Assembly: GCA_041650805.1 (NCBI GenBank)
Contig: JBAZKM010000003.1
Coordinates: forward strand, 1 to 64,000
Source: Candidatus Omnitrophota bacterium
GTDB taxonomy: Bacteria > Omnitrophota > Gorgyraeia > 2-01-FULL-45-10
Direction: 5' to 3'
Length of the DNA stretch: 64,000 bases
The notes beneath the pieces were generated by a model. That model did no database searches. It worked only from the letters and a program-made list of their open reading frames with translations, and was not told the DNA's origin. Positions 23,064 through 31,078 of the stretch are shown here, piece after piece. The translations under genes were made by a program, and so were the position numbers. Each line of letters opens with the position of its first letter. Positions within the stretch are counted from its first letter, which is position 1.

Positions 23064-23741
23064 ATGGGACAGAAGATCAGGAAGATCATCGCTCTTTTAC
23101 ACAGGGCGTACGGACGGCCGAGGCCGTGGAGGAGGACGGACCCTGTCGATGAATTGGTCAGGACCGTACTTTCGCAGAATACGAACGACAGGAACTCCCT
23201 GGCGGCATTCGCTATATTAAAGCGGGCCTTCAGGTCATGGAAGGGCGTATTGGATGTGGACACAAGAAGGCTGGCCCGTCTCATAAGGCACGCGGGCCTG
23301 GCCAATATCAAGGCAGCCCGCATAAAGGGTATCCTGGAGGAGATAAGAAGGCGGGAAGGGGAGATAACCCTTTCATCATTAAAGAGTTCGGATATCCGGC
23401 ATTCTCTCGAATATCTGACATCCCTTAAGGGCGTCGGCCCCAAGACGGCCTCATGCGTCCTGCTCTTCAGTTTCGGTAAGCCCGTTATGCCGGTAGACAC
23501 ACATATATTCCGGGTGGCTAAGCGGCTTGGGCTTATAGAAGCGGACTCGGATATCGCCGAAGCACACCGTATATTGACAGGGGCCGTTCCAAAGAGCTTG
23601 ATATATGAGTTCCATTTAGGTATAATAGAGCACGGTCGTCGCACCTGCAGGGCCAGGGATCCCAGGTGCGGCGAATGCCTTTTGTACAGGGTATGCAGGT
23701 TCGATAAAAAAGAGTTCTTCAGCAAAAGGGGTCAACGTTGA
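23064..23741 (+). CDS. nth: Endonuclease III-like DNA glycosylase (HhH-GPD, 4Fe-4S)
   Basis: The 225-residue protein belongs to the helix-hairpin-helix glycosylases for base excision repair. Seen are LSQNTNDRN at residues 36-44, the hairpin LKGVGPKTA with catalytic Lys127, the catalytic Asp145 in VDTHIFRV, and a 4Fe-4S loop of Cys195, Cys202, Cys205 and Cys211 with the usual 6-2-5 spacing. The retained lysine points to a bifunctional glycosylase/lyase. It shares a 4-bp overlap with the GNAT gene downstream and probably lacks a leader. Confidence 0.9.
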   Translation: MGQKIRKIIALLHRAYGRPRPWRRTDPVDELVRTVLSQNTNDRNSLAAFAILKRAFRSWKGVLDVDTRRLARLIRHAGLANIKAARIKGILEEIRRREGEITLSSLKSSDIRHSLEYLTSLKGVGPKTASCVLLFSFGKPVMPVDTHIFRVAKRLGLIEADSDIAEAHRILTGAVPKSLIYEFHLGIIEHGRRTCRARDPRCGECLLYRVCRFDKKEFFSKRGQR

Positions 23742-24187
23742 TACGAAAAGCCAATCTTAATGACGTAAAGAAGATACAGAAGCTCATAAATCACTACGCC
23801 AGGCACAACCAGATGCTGCCAAGGTCGCTGAATGAGCTTTATGAAAATATCAGGGATTTCTTCGTATATGCCGAAGGCAATGCCATATACGGCTGCTGCG
23901 CCCTACATATCGACTGGGAGGACCTGGCCGAGATAAAGAGCCTGGCCGTGGCGAAGTCAAAGTCCGGCAAAGGCATAGGTAGGAGGCTCCTGATGCAGTG
24001 CCTTAAGGAGGCGAAGGGCCTGAAGGTGAAGAGGATATTTGCGCTCACCTATATACCCGGGTTCTTCGAACTCTTCGGGTTCAGCGTGGTCAGCAAGAAG
24101 GAGCTTCCGCATAAGATATGGAGCGAGTGTATAAAGTGCGTATACTTTACGGGTTGTAAAGAGATAGCGATGATGAAAGAGATCTGA
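23738..24187 (+). CDS. GNAT N-acetyltransferase, likely short N-acetylglutamate synthase type
   Basis: The 149-residue protein is a single GNAT domain: LNDVKKIQKLINHYA, IYGCCALHI, EIKSLAV and the acetyl-CoA loop KGIGRRLL. The pattern MLPRSLNELYENIRDF is typical of the short N-acetylglutamate synthases that stand alone from the amino-acid kinase domain. If so it would prime arginine synthesis for the operon 9 kb downstream, with argJ recycling the acetyl group. It starts with TTG overlapping nth and precedes leuC by 2 bp. Another small-molecule acetyltransferase role is possible. Confidence 0.7.
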   Translation: MIRKANLNDVKKIQKLINHYARHNQMLPRSLNELYENIRDFFVYAEGNAIYGCCALHIDWEDLAEIKSLAVAKSKSGKGIGRRLLMQCLKEAKGLKVKRIFALTYIPGFFELFGFSVVSKKELPHKIWSECIKCVYFTGCKEIAMMKEI

Positions 24188-24189
24188 CG

Positions 24190-25464
24190 ATGGGATACAC
24201 GATAACAGAAAAGATACTGCTGAAGCATACGAAAGCAAAAGAGATACATCCCGGAGAATTCCTGAACGCGAGGGTCGACCTCTGTCTGGGGAATGACATC
24301 ACGGCGCCGTTCGCGATCGAGGAGTTCGAAAAGCTCGGTCTGGCGAAGGTATTCGACAGGAAAAGGATCGCGCTCGTCCCGGACCATTTTGCGCCGGCCA
24401 AGGATATGAAGAGCGCGAACCAGTGCAAGAAGCTGGCGGAATTTTCCAGGAAGTACGGGATAGTCAATTATTTTGAAGTCGGCAAGATGGGTATAGAGCA
24501 TGCGCTTCTCCCGGAGACGGGTCTCGTCCTGCCCGGCGACCTGGTCATAGGCGCCGATTCGCACACGTGCACGTACGGCGCGCTGGGGGCATTCTCGACG
24601 GGCATAGGATCGACCGATCTCGCGGCGGCATTCGCCACCGGAGAATGCTGGCTCAGGGTCCCCGAGTCGATGAAGTTCATATTCTTCGGCCGGTTGAACA
24701 GGTGGGTCGGCGGCAAGGACCTCATACTTCACACGATAGGGGATATAGGCGTAGACGGGGCCAGGTATCGCGCGATGGAATTTTGCGGAGAGACGATAGA
24801 AGCGCTCCCGATCGATGACCGCCTATCCATGTGCAATATGGCCATAGAAGCGGGCGGGAAGAACGGTATAATCGCCCCCGATAAGATAACGATGCGGTAT
24901 ATCAGGTCTATAAAGGACAAGAGACGGGCCGGGTACGGTAAGGTTTATGCAAGCGACCCGGATGCAAAATATTCCGGAGTAAGAGAGTACGACGTGCGGA
25001 AGATCGAGCCGCTCGTCGCATGCCCGAACCTGCCCAGCAACGTGAAGAAGGTAAAGGAATTGAAAAATATACGGATAGACCAGGTGGTCATAGGCTCCTG
25101 TACGAACGGCAGGATATCGGACCTGCGGTTTGCCGCTAAGATATTGCGCGGCAAAAAGATAAAAGAGGGTGTGCGCTTGATAGTGATACCCGGGACGCAG
25201 AAGATATACCGCGAGGCGGCGGAGGAGGGGCTTGCCCGTATATTCGTTGAGGCGGGGGGCATATTTTCCACGCCGACGTGCGGTCCGTGCCTGGGCGGCC
25301 ACATGGGCATACTCGCCGAGGGAGAGCGGGCGGTCGCCACTACGAACAGGAACTTCGTAGGCAGGATGGGCAATCCGAAGAGCGAGGTCTATCTGTCCAA
25401 TCCGGCTGTCGCGGCGGCAAGCGCGATCAAGGGATATATCGCGCATCCGGATGAGGTAGTCTAA
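24190..25464 (+). CDS. leuC: 3-isopropylmalate dehydratase large subunit (aconitase family)
   Basis: The 424-residue protein has the aconitase-type signature: VIGADSHTCTYGALGAF, GSCTNGRISDL and TPTCGPCLGGH, which supply the three cysteines for the 4Fe-4S cluster. Length and sequence fit the short, two-subunit LeuC/homoaconitase group. With leuD and a leuB homologue following, isomerisation of isopropylmalate in leucine synthesis is most likely. leuA is not in the window. Homoaconitase activity is an alternative, but the DAP lysine genes at 41-46 kb make it less likely. Confidence 0.88.
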   Translation: MGYTITEKILLKHTKAKEIHPGEFLNARVDLCLGNDITAPFAIEEFEKLGLAKVFDRKRIALVPDHFAPAKDMKSANQCKKLAEFSRKYGIVNYFEVGKMGIEHALLPETGLVLPGDLVIGADSHTCTYGALGAFSTGIGSTDLAAAFATGECWLRVPESMKFIFFGRLNRWVGGKDLILHTIGDIGVDGARYRAMEFCGETIEALPIDDRLSMCNMAIEAGGKNGIIAPDKITMRYIRSIKDKRRAGYGKVYASDPDAKYSGVREYDVRKIEPLVACPNLPSNVKKVKELKNIRIDQVVIGSCTNGRISDLRFAAKILRGKKIKEGVRLIVIPGTQKIYREAAEEGLARIFVEAGGIFSTPTCGPCLGGHMGILAEGERAVATTNRNFVGRMGNPKSEVYLSNPAVAAASAIKGYIAHPDEVV

Positions 25465-25546
25465 ATGTCACAACGTCACCATGTCACCACGTCACCGGTA
25501 AAAGCTTTTACGTGTGACCTGGTGACTCTGTGACTTGGTGACCACG
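25465..25546. repeat. Palindromic octamer-repeat element, copy 1
   Basis: Four AYGTCACC units lead into the palindrome GGTAAAAGCTTTTAC and out into four GGTGACNN-type units on the other strand. The copy at 27095-27174 is the inverted version, as its centre is the exact reverse complement. The pair brackets leuD-leuB. Confidence 0.85.
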
Positions 25547-25557
25547 AGGGGTTTACT

Positions 25558-26052
25558 TTGAATTATAAAGGACGCGTGCATAAATTCGGTGATGATGTCA
25601 ATACGGATGAGATCCTGCCCGCACGTTATCTCGATACGACCGATAAGGCAGAGCTCGCCAGGCACTGCATGGAAGATGCCGATAAGGAATTTTCCAGGAA
25701 GGTAAAACCCGGCGATATCATCGTAGCCGGGAAGAATTTCGGATGCGGCTCCTCGCGCGAGCATGCCCCCATATCCATAAAGGCGAGCGGCGTATCCTGC
25801 GTCATAGCCGGTAACTTTGCCAGGATATTCTTCAGGAACAGCATAAATATAGGCCTGCCTATAATAGAGTGCGAAGAGGCCTCGGAGAGGATAAGGCCGC
25901 GGGATCTTCTCAGGGTCAATACGAAGCTCGGCATCATAAGGAACATGACAAGGAAAGAGAGTTACAGGTTCGAGAAGTATCCGCCTTTCATGCAGCGGAT
26001 CATCCGCGCAGGCGGGCTGATGGAATCTATACGGAGGAAAAAACGTGTATAA
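25558..26052 (+). CDS. leuD: 3-isopropylmalate dehydratase small subunit
   Basis: The 164-residue protein is the swivelling domain of the dehydratase: GDDVNTDEILPARYLDTTD, then GKNFGCGSSREHAP and the ARIFFRNSINIGLP tract. The recognition loop after ARYL reads DTTD, which is neither the classical isopropylmalate nor the homoaconitase form, so substrate choice rests on context. It starts with TTG preceded by CGAGGGG and overlaps the leuB start by 8 bp. Upstream is the octamer palindrome. Confidence 0.88.
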   Translation: MNYKGRVHKFGDDVNTDEILPARYLDTTDKAELARHCMEDADKEFSRKVKPGDIIVAGKNFGCGSSREHAPISIKASGVSCVIAGNFARIFFRNSINIGLPIIECEEASERIRPRDLLRVNTKLGIIRNMTRKESYRFEKYPPFMQRIIRAGGLMESIRRKKRV

Positions 26053-27094
26053 GATAGCAGTAATACCCGGAGACGGGACGGGCCCGGAAGTGGTGAGGGA
26101 GGGGCTCAAGGTGATGAAGGCCGCATCCCGGAAATTCGGGTTCGGTTATAAGGAAGAGGTCTTCGATTACGGCGGCAACAGGTATCTGAAGACAGGGAAG
26201 ACGATAACCGATAAGGAGCTTGCCGGCCTGAAGAAGTTCGACGCAATATATCTGGGTGCCATAGGCCACCCGGACGTAAAGCCCGGCATCCTTGAGCAGG
26301 GGATACTCCTGAAGACGCGTTTCGACCTTGACCAATACATAAACCTGCGCCCGGTAAAGTTATATAATGCAGATTTTTGTCCTCTTAAGGATAAAGGGCC
26401 GGCCGATATAGATTTTGTGGTCGTCAGAGAGAATTCCGAAGGCCTCTACAAGGGTATGGGCGAATTCCGGAATAAGGGTACGAAGAAGGAAGTGGCTATA
26501 CAGATATCATACAATACCAGGAAGGGCGTGGAGCGCTGCATCAGGTACGCCTTCGAATATTGCCGGAAACGGAACAAGAGAAAGAAGCTGACGCTATGCG
26601 GGAAGACGAACGTCCTTACGTATGCATGGGACCTGTGGCAGAGGACTTTCAATGAGGTCAAGTCGGACTATCCGGATATCCAGACCGATTACGCTCACGT
26701 AGACGCTACGACCATGTGGTTCGTAAAGAACCCGGAGTGGTTCGATACGATAGTCACAGACAATATTTTCGGCGATATAATAACGGACCTAGGCGCCATG
26801 ATCCAGGGCGGTATGGGAATAGCGGCAGGCGGGAACATAAACCCTGAAGGCGTCTCCATGTTCGAGCCGATAGGAGGTTCCGCGCCCAAATATACGGGCA
26901 AAGATGTCATAAATCCTCTCGCCGCCATATGCGCGGCAGGGATGCTTCTGGATAATATAGGAGAGGAGAAGGCCGGTAAGGCGGTCGAGAGCTCGGTCAT
27001 AAAGGTCGCGACGACGAAGCTGAAGAGCCTGGCCGCCGGTAAGATGGGATATTCCACACAAGAGGTCGGAGATATGGTGGCGGAGAATATATAA
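26045..27094 (+). CDS. leuB: 3-isopropylmalate dehydrogenase (isocitrate/isopropylmalate family)
   Basis: The 349-residue protein has IAVIPGDGTGPEVV at the N-terminus, FDLDQYINLRPVKLY near residue 95, VVRENSEGLYKG, and the metal/NAD region DNIFGDIITDLGAM with EPIGGSAP. This fits the beta-decarboxylating dehydrogenases. Its place behind leuCD points to isopropylmalate, although isocitrate or tartrate relatives share the motifs. The start is a GTG inside the last codons of leuD. The second octamer palindrome begins directly behind its stop. Confidence 0.86.
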   Translation: MYKIAVIPGDGTGPEVVREGLKVMKAASRKFGFGYKEEVFDYGGNRYLKTGKTITDKELAGLKKFDAIYLGAIGHPDVKPGILEQGILLKTRFDLDQYINLRPVKLYNADFCPLKDKGPADIDFVVVRENSEGLYKGMGEFRNKGTKKEVAIQISYNTRKGVERCIRYAFEYCRKRNKRKKLTLCGKTNVLTYAWDLWQRTFNEVKSDYPDIQTDYAHVDATTMWFVKNPEWFDTIVTDNIFGDIITDLGAMIQGGMGIAAGGNINPEGVSMFEPIGGSAPKYTGKDVINPLAAICAAGMLLDNIGEEKAGKAVESSVIKVATTKLKSLAAGKMGYSTQEVGDMVAENI

Positions 27095-27174
27095 AATGTC
27101 ACCATGTCACAACGTCACCATGTCACACGTAAAAGCTTTTACCGGTGACTTGGTGACATGGTGTCTTGGTGACT
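27095..27174. repeat. Palindromic octamer-repeat element, copy 2 (inverted)
   Basis: ATGTCACC-type units run into ACACGTAAAAGCTTTTACCGGT and out into GGTGACTT/GGTGACAT units. The centre is the reverse complement of the one at 25465-25546. It lies between leuB and asd. Confidence 0.85.
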
Positions 27175-27192
27175 TTAAAAACGTGAGAATCT

Positions 27193-28197
27193 ATGGCTAA
27201 GAGATATAATATTGCTGTCATGGGCGCTACAGGCGCCGTAGGGAATTGTTTCCTGAAGATACTTGAAGAGCGGAAGTTCCCCGTAAAGGGCCTTACACTT
27301 CTCGCCTCCGAGCGTTCCGAGGGGAAGCGGCTTAAGTTTGGCGGCAAACCCTACCCGGTCGAAGTGCTTACGCACGATTCTTTCAAGGGCATAGACATCG
27401 TGCTGGCAAGCGCCGGGGCGTCGAGGAGCCTGGAGTTTTTGCCGAGCGCCGTAAAGGCGGGCGCGGTATGCGTTGACAATTCGAGCGCTTTCAGGATGGA
27501 CGAAGAGACACCGCTCGTAGTGCCGGAGGTGAACGGGCGCCGCATCAGGGAGAACAAGGGGATCATCGCCAACCCAAACTGTTCCACCATACAGATGGTG
27601 GTAGCGCTATGGCCTATACATAAGGCCGCGAAGATAAAGAGGATAGTGGTGACGACGTTCCAGTCCGTTTCCGGGGCCGGCCAGAAGAAGGTGATAGAAC
27701 TGCGCGAACAGTCGAAACTATTCCTGGCGGATAAGAAGGTCATCCCCGCGGAATTCCCCCACAGGATCGCTTTCAACCTGATCCCCCAGATAGATATCTT
27801 CCTGGATAACGGGTATACAAAGGAAGAGATGAAGATGGTGAACGAAACCAGGAAGATCATGGAGGACCCGTCTATCCGGGTGAATGCAACCTGTGTGCGC
27901 GTACCGGTATTCTATGCCCATTCGGAGAGCGTCAATATAGAGACGGAAAGGCACATCACCCCGGATGAGGTGAGGAAGCTCCTGTCGGGCGCTCCGGGCG
28001 TCGTAATGATGGACGACCCGTCGAAGGGTCTGTATCCCATGCCTATCCATGCCGAGGGAGAGGACGGGACCTTCGTGGGCCGTGTCAGGCAGGATGAGTC
28101 GGTAAAGAACGGTATATCCATGTGGGTCGTGAGCGACAATATCCGCAAGGGCGCCGCTTTGAACGCAATCCAGATCGCAGAAGAGCTCATAAAATAA
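27193..28197 (+). CDS. asd: Aspartate-semialdehyde dehydrogenase
   Basis: The 334-residue enzyme reduces aspartyl phosphate to the semialdehyde, the branch point to lysine, threonine and methionine. Seen are the NADP loop VMGATGAVG, the catalytic Cys130 in ANPNCST, FQSVSGAG, and the HSESVNIET region with the active-site histidine. It would feed dapA at 43 kb. Expression may be set by the region of the octamer palindrome upstream. Confidence 0.95.
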   Translation: MAKRYNIAVMGATGAVGNCFLKILEERKFPVKGLTLLASERSEGKRLKFGGKPYPVEVLTHDSFKGIDIVLASAGASRSLEFLPSAVKAGAVCVDNSSAFRMDEETPLVVPEVNGRRIRENKGIIANPNCSTIQMVVALWPIHKAAKIKRIVVTTFQSVSGAGQKKVIELREQSKLFLADKKVIPAEFPHRIAFNLIPQIDIFLDNGYTKEEMKMVNETRKIMEDPSIRVNATCVRVPVFYAHSESVNIETERHITPDEVRKLLSGAPGVVMMDDPSKGLYPMPIHAEGEDGTFVGRVRQDESVKNGISMWVVSDNIRKGAALNAIQIAEELIK

Positions 28198-28215
28198 TCG
28201 TACAGGAGGCAGTTT

Positions 28216-28743
28216 ATGAAAAAGATGATATGCGCGGTCATTTTGTCTCTGGTATGTGCCGGGAGCATCTACGCGGCAACCGATATAGAGGAGCCGGATT
28301 ACGAAGAGCTGGATAAACTGCACACGAAGATAGTCCGTATGAAGCGGGAGATGGACCGGCTCATGAAAGATGTGATGTCGACTTATCAGGAGACGTCCGC
28401 CTCCGGCTTCGGTTCCGAAGTCAGGGTCGATGTGATAGAGAACGACAAAGAGATGATCGTAAAGGCGGACCTGCCCGGCATGGAAAAGGACAGGATAGAC
28501 GTGACGCTTGAGAAGAGCAGGGTCCTGAAACTGGCGGGGATGAGAGAGGTCATGAAGAGCCAGGCGGCACCCGGCATGGTCAAGCAGGAAAGGTCGCTCG
28601 GCAAATTCGAGCGCATAATAGAATTGCCCGCGGAAGGCATGAATGAGGGCATAAAGGCGTCGTATAAGGACGGCGTGCTGGAGATAGTCATACCGAAAAA
28701 GGAACCGTCCAGAGATAAGGCCGTAAAGATAAACGTTATATAA
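28216..28743 (+). CDS. Exported small heat-shock protein (Hsp20 family)
   Basis: The 175-residue protein has a clear signal peptide (MKKMICAVILSLVCAGSIYAA) followed by a predicted helix at residues 27-55 and an alpha-crystallin domain at about residues 70-165: VRVDVIENDKEMIVKADLPGME, the GKFERIIELP strand and the KDGVLEIVIPK hallmark. An intact A/G-x-L motif with a following I/V-P-K is present. Hsp20 proteins are normally cytoplasmic; this one should act outside the inner membrane. AGGAGG lies 7 bp before the ATG. It is probably co-transcribed with asd. Confidence 0.85.
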   Translation: MKKMICAVILSLVCAGSIYAATDIEEPDYEELDKLHTKIVRMKREMDRLMKDVMSTYQETSASGFGSEVRVDVIENDKEMIVKADLPGMEKDRIDVTLEKSRVLKLAGMREVMKSQAAPGMVKQERSLGKFERIIELPAEGMNEGIKASYKDGVLEIVIPKKEPSRDKAVKINVI

Positions 28744-28770
28744 CCAAAAGAGACCAGAAGGGTATACGAT

Positions 28771-29325
28771 ATGAAGGCATCAGAGCTGAAGAAGGGGATG
28801 ATAGTAAAAGACGGAGGGGAATTCTATGTGGTCATCGATATAGAACACAGGACTCCGGGAAACCTGAGGGCCATTTACCAGACTACGCTTAAGAATCTGC
28901 TGAACGGAAAGATGCTCAACAGGCGTTACAGTCCGGCCGATACGGTCGAGAAAGCGGATCTCGAATCGAAGAAGATGCAGTACCTCTTTCAGGACCATTC
29001 AGGGTTCCATTTCATGGATATGGAGACGTATGAGACGATCGTCTTCAGCGCCGATATGGTGGACCAGACGAAAGATTACCTGAAAGAGAACCAGGAAGCG
29101 GAGGTGCTTTATTATGAGCACCGCCCGATCACGATAGAACTTCCGGTAAGCGTCAAACTAAAGGTGACGGAGTCGGCGCCGGGGATACGCGGCGACACAT
29201 CCGGCAAGACGGTGAAGCCGGCAAAGCTTGAGACCGGGCTCGTCGTGAACGTCCCGTTATTCATAGAGGAAGGCGAGGTAGTGATAGTCGATACAAGGAC
29301 CGGCGAGTATCTGGGCAGGGCATGA
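28771..29325 (+). CDS. efp: Translation elongation factor P
   Basis: The 184-residue protein has the three-domain EF-P layout: a KOW-like N-terminus (LKKGMIVKDGGEFYVV), the tip loop HRTPGNLRA near residues 30-38, the OB domain FMDMETYET, and the C-terminal PGIRGDTSGKTVKPAKLETG signature that marks EF-P. It relieves ribosome stalls at polyproline. The loop tip has no lysine at the site modified in E. coli EF-P, reading PGNLR, so modification would have to differ or be absent. Confidence 0.92.
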   Translation: MKASELKKGMIVKDGGEFYVVIDIEHRTPGNLRAIYQTTLKNLLNGKMLNRRYSPADTVEKADLESKKMQYLFQDHSGFHFMDMETYETIVFSADMVDQTKDYLKENQEAEVLYYEHRPITIELPVSVKLKVTESAPGIRGDTSGKTVKPAKLETGLVVNVPLFIEEGEVVIVDTRTGEYLGRA

Positions 29326-29349
29326 TCCGTCGTAACATCAGGAGGGTGT

Positions 29350-29664
29350 ATGGATAAACGTTATCTGGTCGTTGTTGCAGCAGTTCTTTTATTCGTCTCC
29401 TTTTCAGCTACGGCCGGCGCAGAGGAACAGAAGCAGGAGGAGACGATCGCGCCGAAGAAGGTAGAGGTCGATTCCAACTATGACGGCAAGGCGGACCGCG
29501 TGGAGATGTACAGCGCATCCGGCCAGATCGAACGCGTAGAGTCGGACAATAACGGCGACGGCGCCACGGACGAGTGGATCGTATACGACGGGAAAGGAAA
29601 GCCCGTCAAGAGGGAAAGAGATACTAACGGTGACGGAAAACCGGATATATGGATGGAGTACTAG
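29350..29664 (+). CDS. Secreted protein with three Asp-rich calcium-loop-like repeats
   Basis: The 104-residue protein starts with a signal peptide (to about residue 24, ending TAGAEE). Three repeats follow, each with an EF-hand-like loop: DSNYDGKADRVE, DNNGDGATDEWI and DTNGDGKPDIWM. Such D-x-N-x-D-G-x-x-D loops bind calcium in thrombospondin type 3 and dockerin-like repeats. No other domain is visible. It lies 24 bp behind efp and may be an envelope or extracellular protein. AGGAGG lies just upstream of the ATG. Confidence 0.7.
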   Translation: MDKRYLVVVAAVLLFVSFSATAGAEEQKQEETIAPKKVEVDSNYDGKADRVEMYSASGQIERVESDNNGDGATDEWIVYDGKGKPVKRERDTNGDGKPDIWMEY

Positions 29665-29677
29665 AAGAAGGTAAAAT

Positions 29678-30331
29678 ATGGGCACATTGAAGACACGGTC
29701 TCTCGAAGAGATAGAAAAAAAGATGGAAGGCATGGACGAGGATTCCATGCGTTACCGGGTGCTTAACAGCGCCAAGAATTTCAAGACGTCATGGGTCGAA
29801 CTGGGGCAATCCCTGTACTCTGTCTGGAAGGACAAGCTGTACAGGCCGTGGGGGTTCCTCAAATTCGATGCCTATGCCTCCAAAGAGATCGGCATCAGGA
29901 AAGAGACGGCCCTGAAGCTTCTCAAGTCGTACTATTTCCTGGAGAAGGAAGAGCCGCGGCTCCTGGACAGGGGTTATTCCGATACCCGCGATCCGGCGTC
30001 CCTTCCCACTTACGAGGCCGTAAATGTACTGCGCCTTGCGAACGACAAAAAGGCGCTCGACGGGCCGGATTATTTCCGGCTCAAAAAAGATGTCCTGGAG
30101 AAGGGGCGCGACGCGCGCGAGATAAAGAAGGACCTCACCGCCCTCATGAGGCAGCGCGAGGAGCTTGAGCCGGAAGAGGCGAGAGAGAAGAAGAGGATCG
30201 CGACGCTGAGGAGGCTCCTTACGAACCTCAAGACGATAAAGAAAGAGATCGAGATGACCAGGATGCTCCCTTCGAGCGTCGTGAAAGAGACGGCCAGCCT
30301 GATAGCCAGGATAGAGTCGGAAATAGAGTGA
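29678..30331 (+). CDS. Uncharacterised helical protein
   Basis: The 217-residue protein is charged and almost wholly helical, with no signal peptide or membrane segment. Residues 30-105 include ELGQSLYSVWKDKLYRPWGF and KEIGIRKETALKLLKSYY, which could form a helix-turn-helix-like unit. Residues 150-217 look like a coiled coil. I do not recognise a family. The stop overlaps the truA start by one base, so the two are probably co-transcribed. Confidence 0.6.
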   Translation: MGTLKTRSLEEIEKKMEGMDEDSMRYRVLNSAKNFKTSWVELGQSLYSVWKDKLYRPWGFLKFDAYASKEIGIRKETALKLLKSYYFLEKEEPRLLDRGYSDTRDPASLPTYEAVNVLRLANDKKALDGPDYFRLKKDVLEKGRDAREIKKDLTALMRQREELEPEEAREKKRIATLRRLLTNLKTIKKEIEMTRMLPSSVVKETASLIARIESEIE

Positions 30332-31077
30332 TGCGCAGGCGCCGGCGGAATGTCAGGCTCACCATCCAGTATGAAGGCACCGCGTACGCCGGATGGCAGT
30401 TCCAGACCAACGCCACATCGATACAGGAGATGGTGGAGAGCGCCTTAAGGTCCACCCTGGGAGAGCACGTCAAGGTGACCGCCTCCGGCAGGACAGACGC
30501 CGGCGTTCATGCCCTTGCGCAGGCGGCGAACTTCAGGACGCGCTCGCGCCTGCCTCTCGCCAATATCCAAAAAGCCCTCAACAGCAGACTGCCCAAAGAT
30601 ATAGTCATATCCCGCATCGAAGAGGCAGGGCCGTCATTCGACTCCCAACACGACGCGAGGTACAAGCTCTACAGGTATACCATAGTCAACAATGATTTCA
30701 CAAGCCCGTTCCTGAGGCGTTTCGCGTCGAGGTGCTTCCATAAACTGGACACGGCCGTCATGAGACGGGAGGCGAAACTGCTGGTGGGAAGGCACGACTT
30801 CAGATCGTTCCAGGCGGTCGACGGCCAGGAGAGGAAAACGATAAAGACCGTCCGCTCTATAAAAATAAAAAGGTCGGGCGATGTGATAACGGTAGATATC
30901 GAAGCGGACGGTTTCCTTTACAATATGGCGAGGACCATCGTCGGAACGCTGATCGAAGTGGGGCGGGGGAAATTGGAGCCCGGCAGCGTAAAAGAGATGC
31001 TGCGGAAACGGGACAGGCGGTGCTGCGGCCCTACCGCTCCGGCAAAAGGGCTGTGCCTTATTAAGGTGACGTATTAA
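30331..31077 (+). CDS. truA: tRNA pseudouridine synthase A
   Basis: The 248-residue enzyme converts uridines 38-40 in the tRNA anticodon arm. Seen are RLTIQYEGTAYAGWQ at the N-terminus, the catalytic aspartate in ASGRTDAGVHA, YRYTI and the FLYNMARTIVGTL motif near residue 200. The ATG at 30331 shares its A with the upstream stop; a GTG one codon earlier is also possible. Confidence 0.94.
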   Translation: MRRRRRNVRLTIQYEGTAYAGWQFQTNATSIQEMVESALRSTLGEHVKVTASGRTDAGVHALAQAANFRTRSRLPLANIQKALNSRLPKDIVISRIEEAGPSFDSQHDARYKLYRYTIVNNDFTSPFLRRFASRCFHKLDTAVMRREAKLLVGRHDFRSFQAVDGQERKTIKTVRSIKIKRSGDVITVDIEADGFLYNMARTIVGTLIEVGRGKLEPGSVKEMLRKRDRRCCGPTAPAKGLCLIKVTY

Positions 31078-31078
31078 A

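Noticed and set aside
22703..23220. Small open frames in the repeat block and their look-alike at 80-160
   Set aside because: They share peptide sequence only because the DNA repeat is shared. They have no ribosome binding site or domain.
25465..27174. CRISPR array
   Set aside because: The two elements are palindromes of 8-bp units separated by genes. There are no regular spacers and no cas genes.
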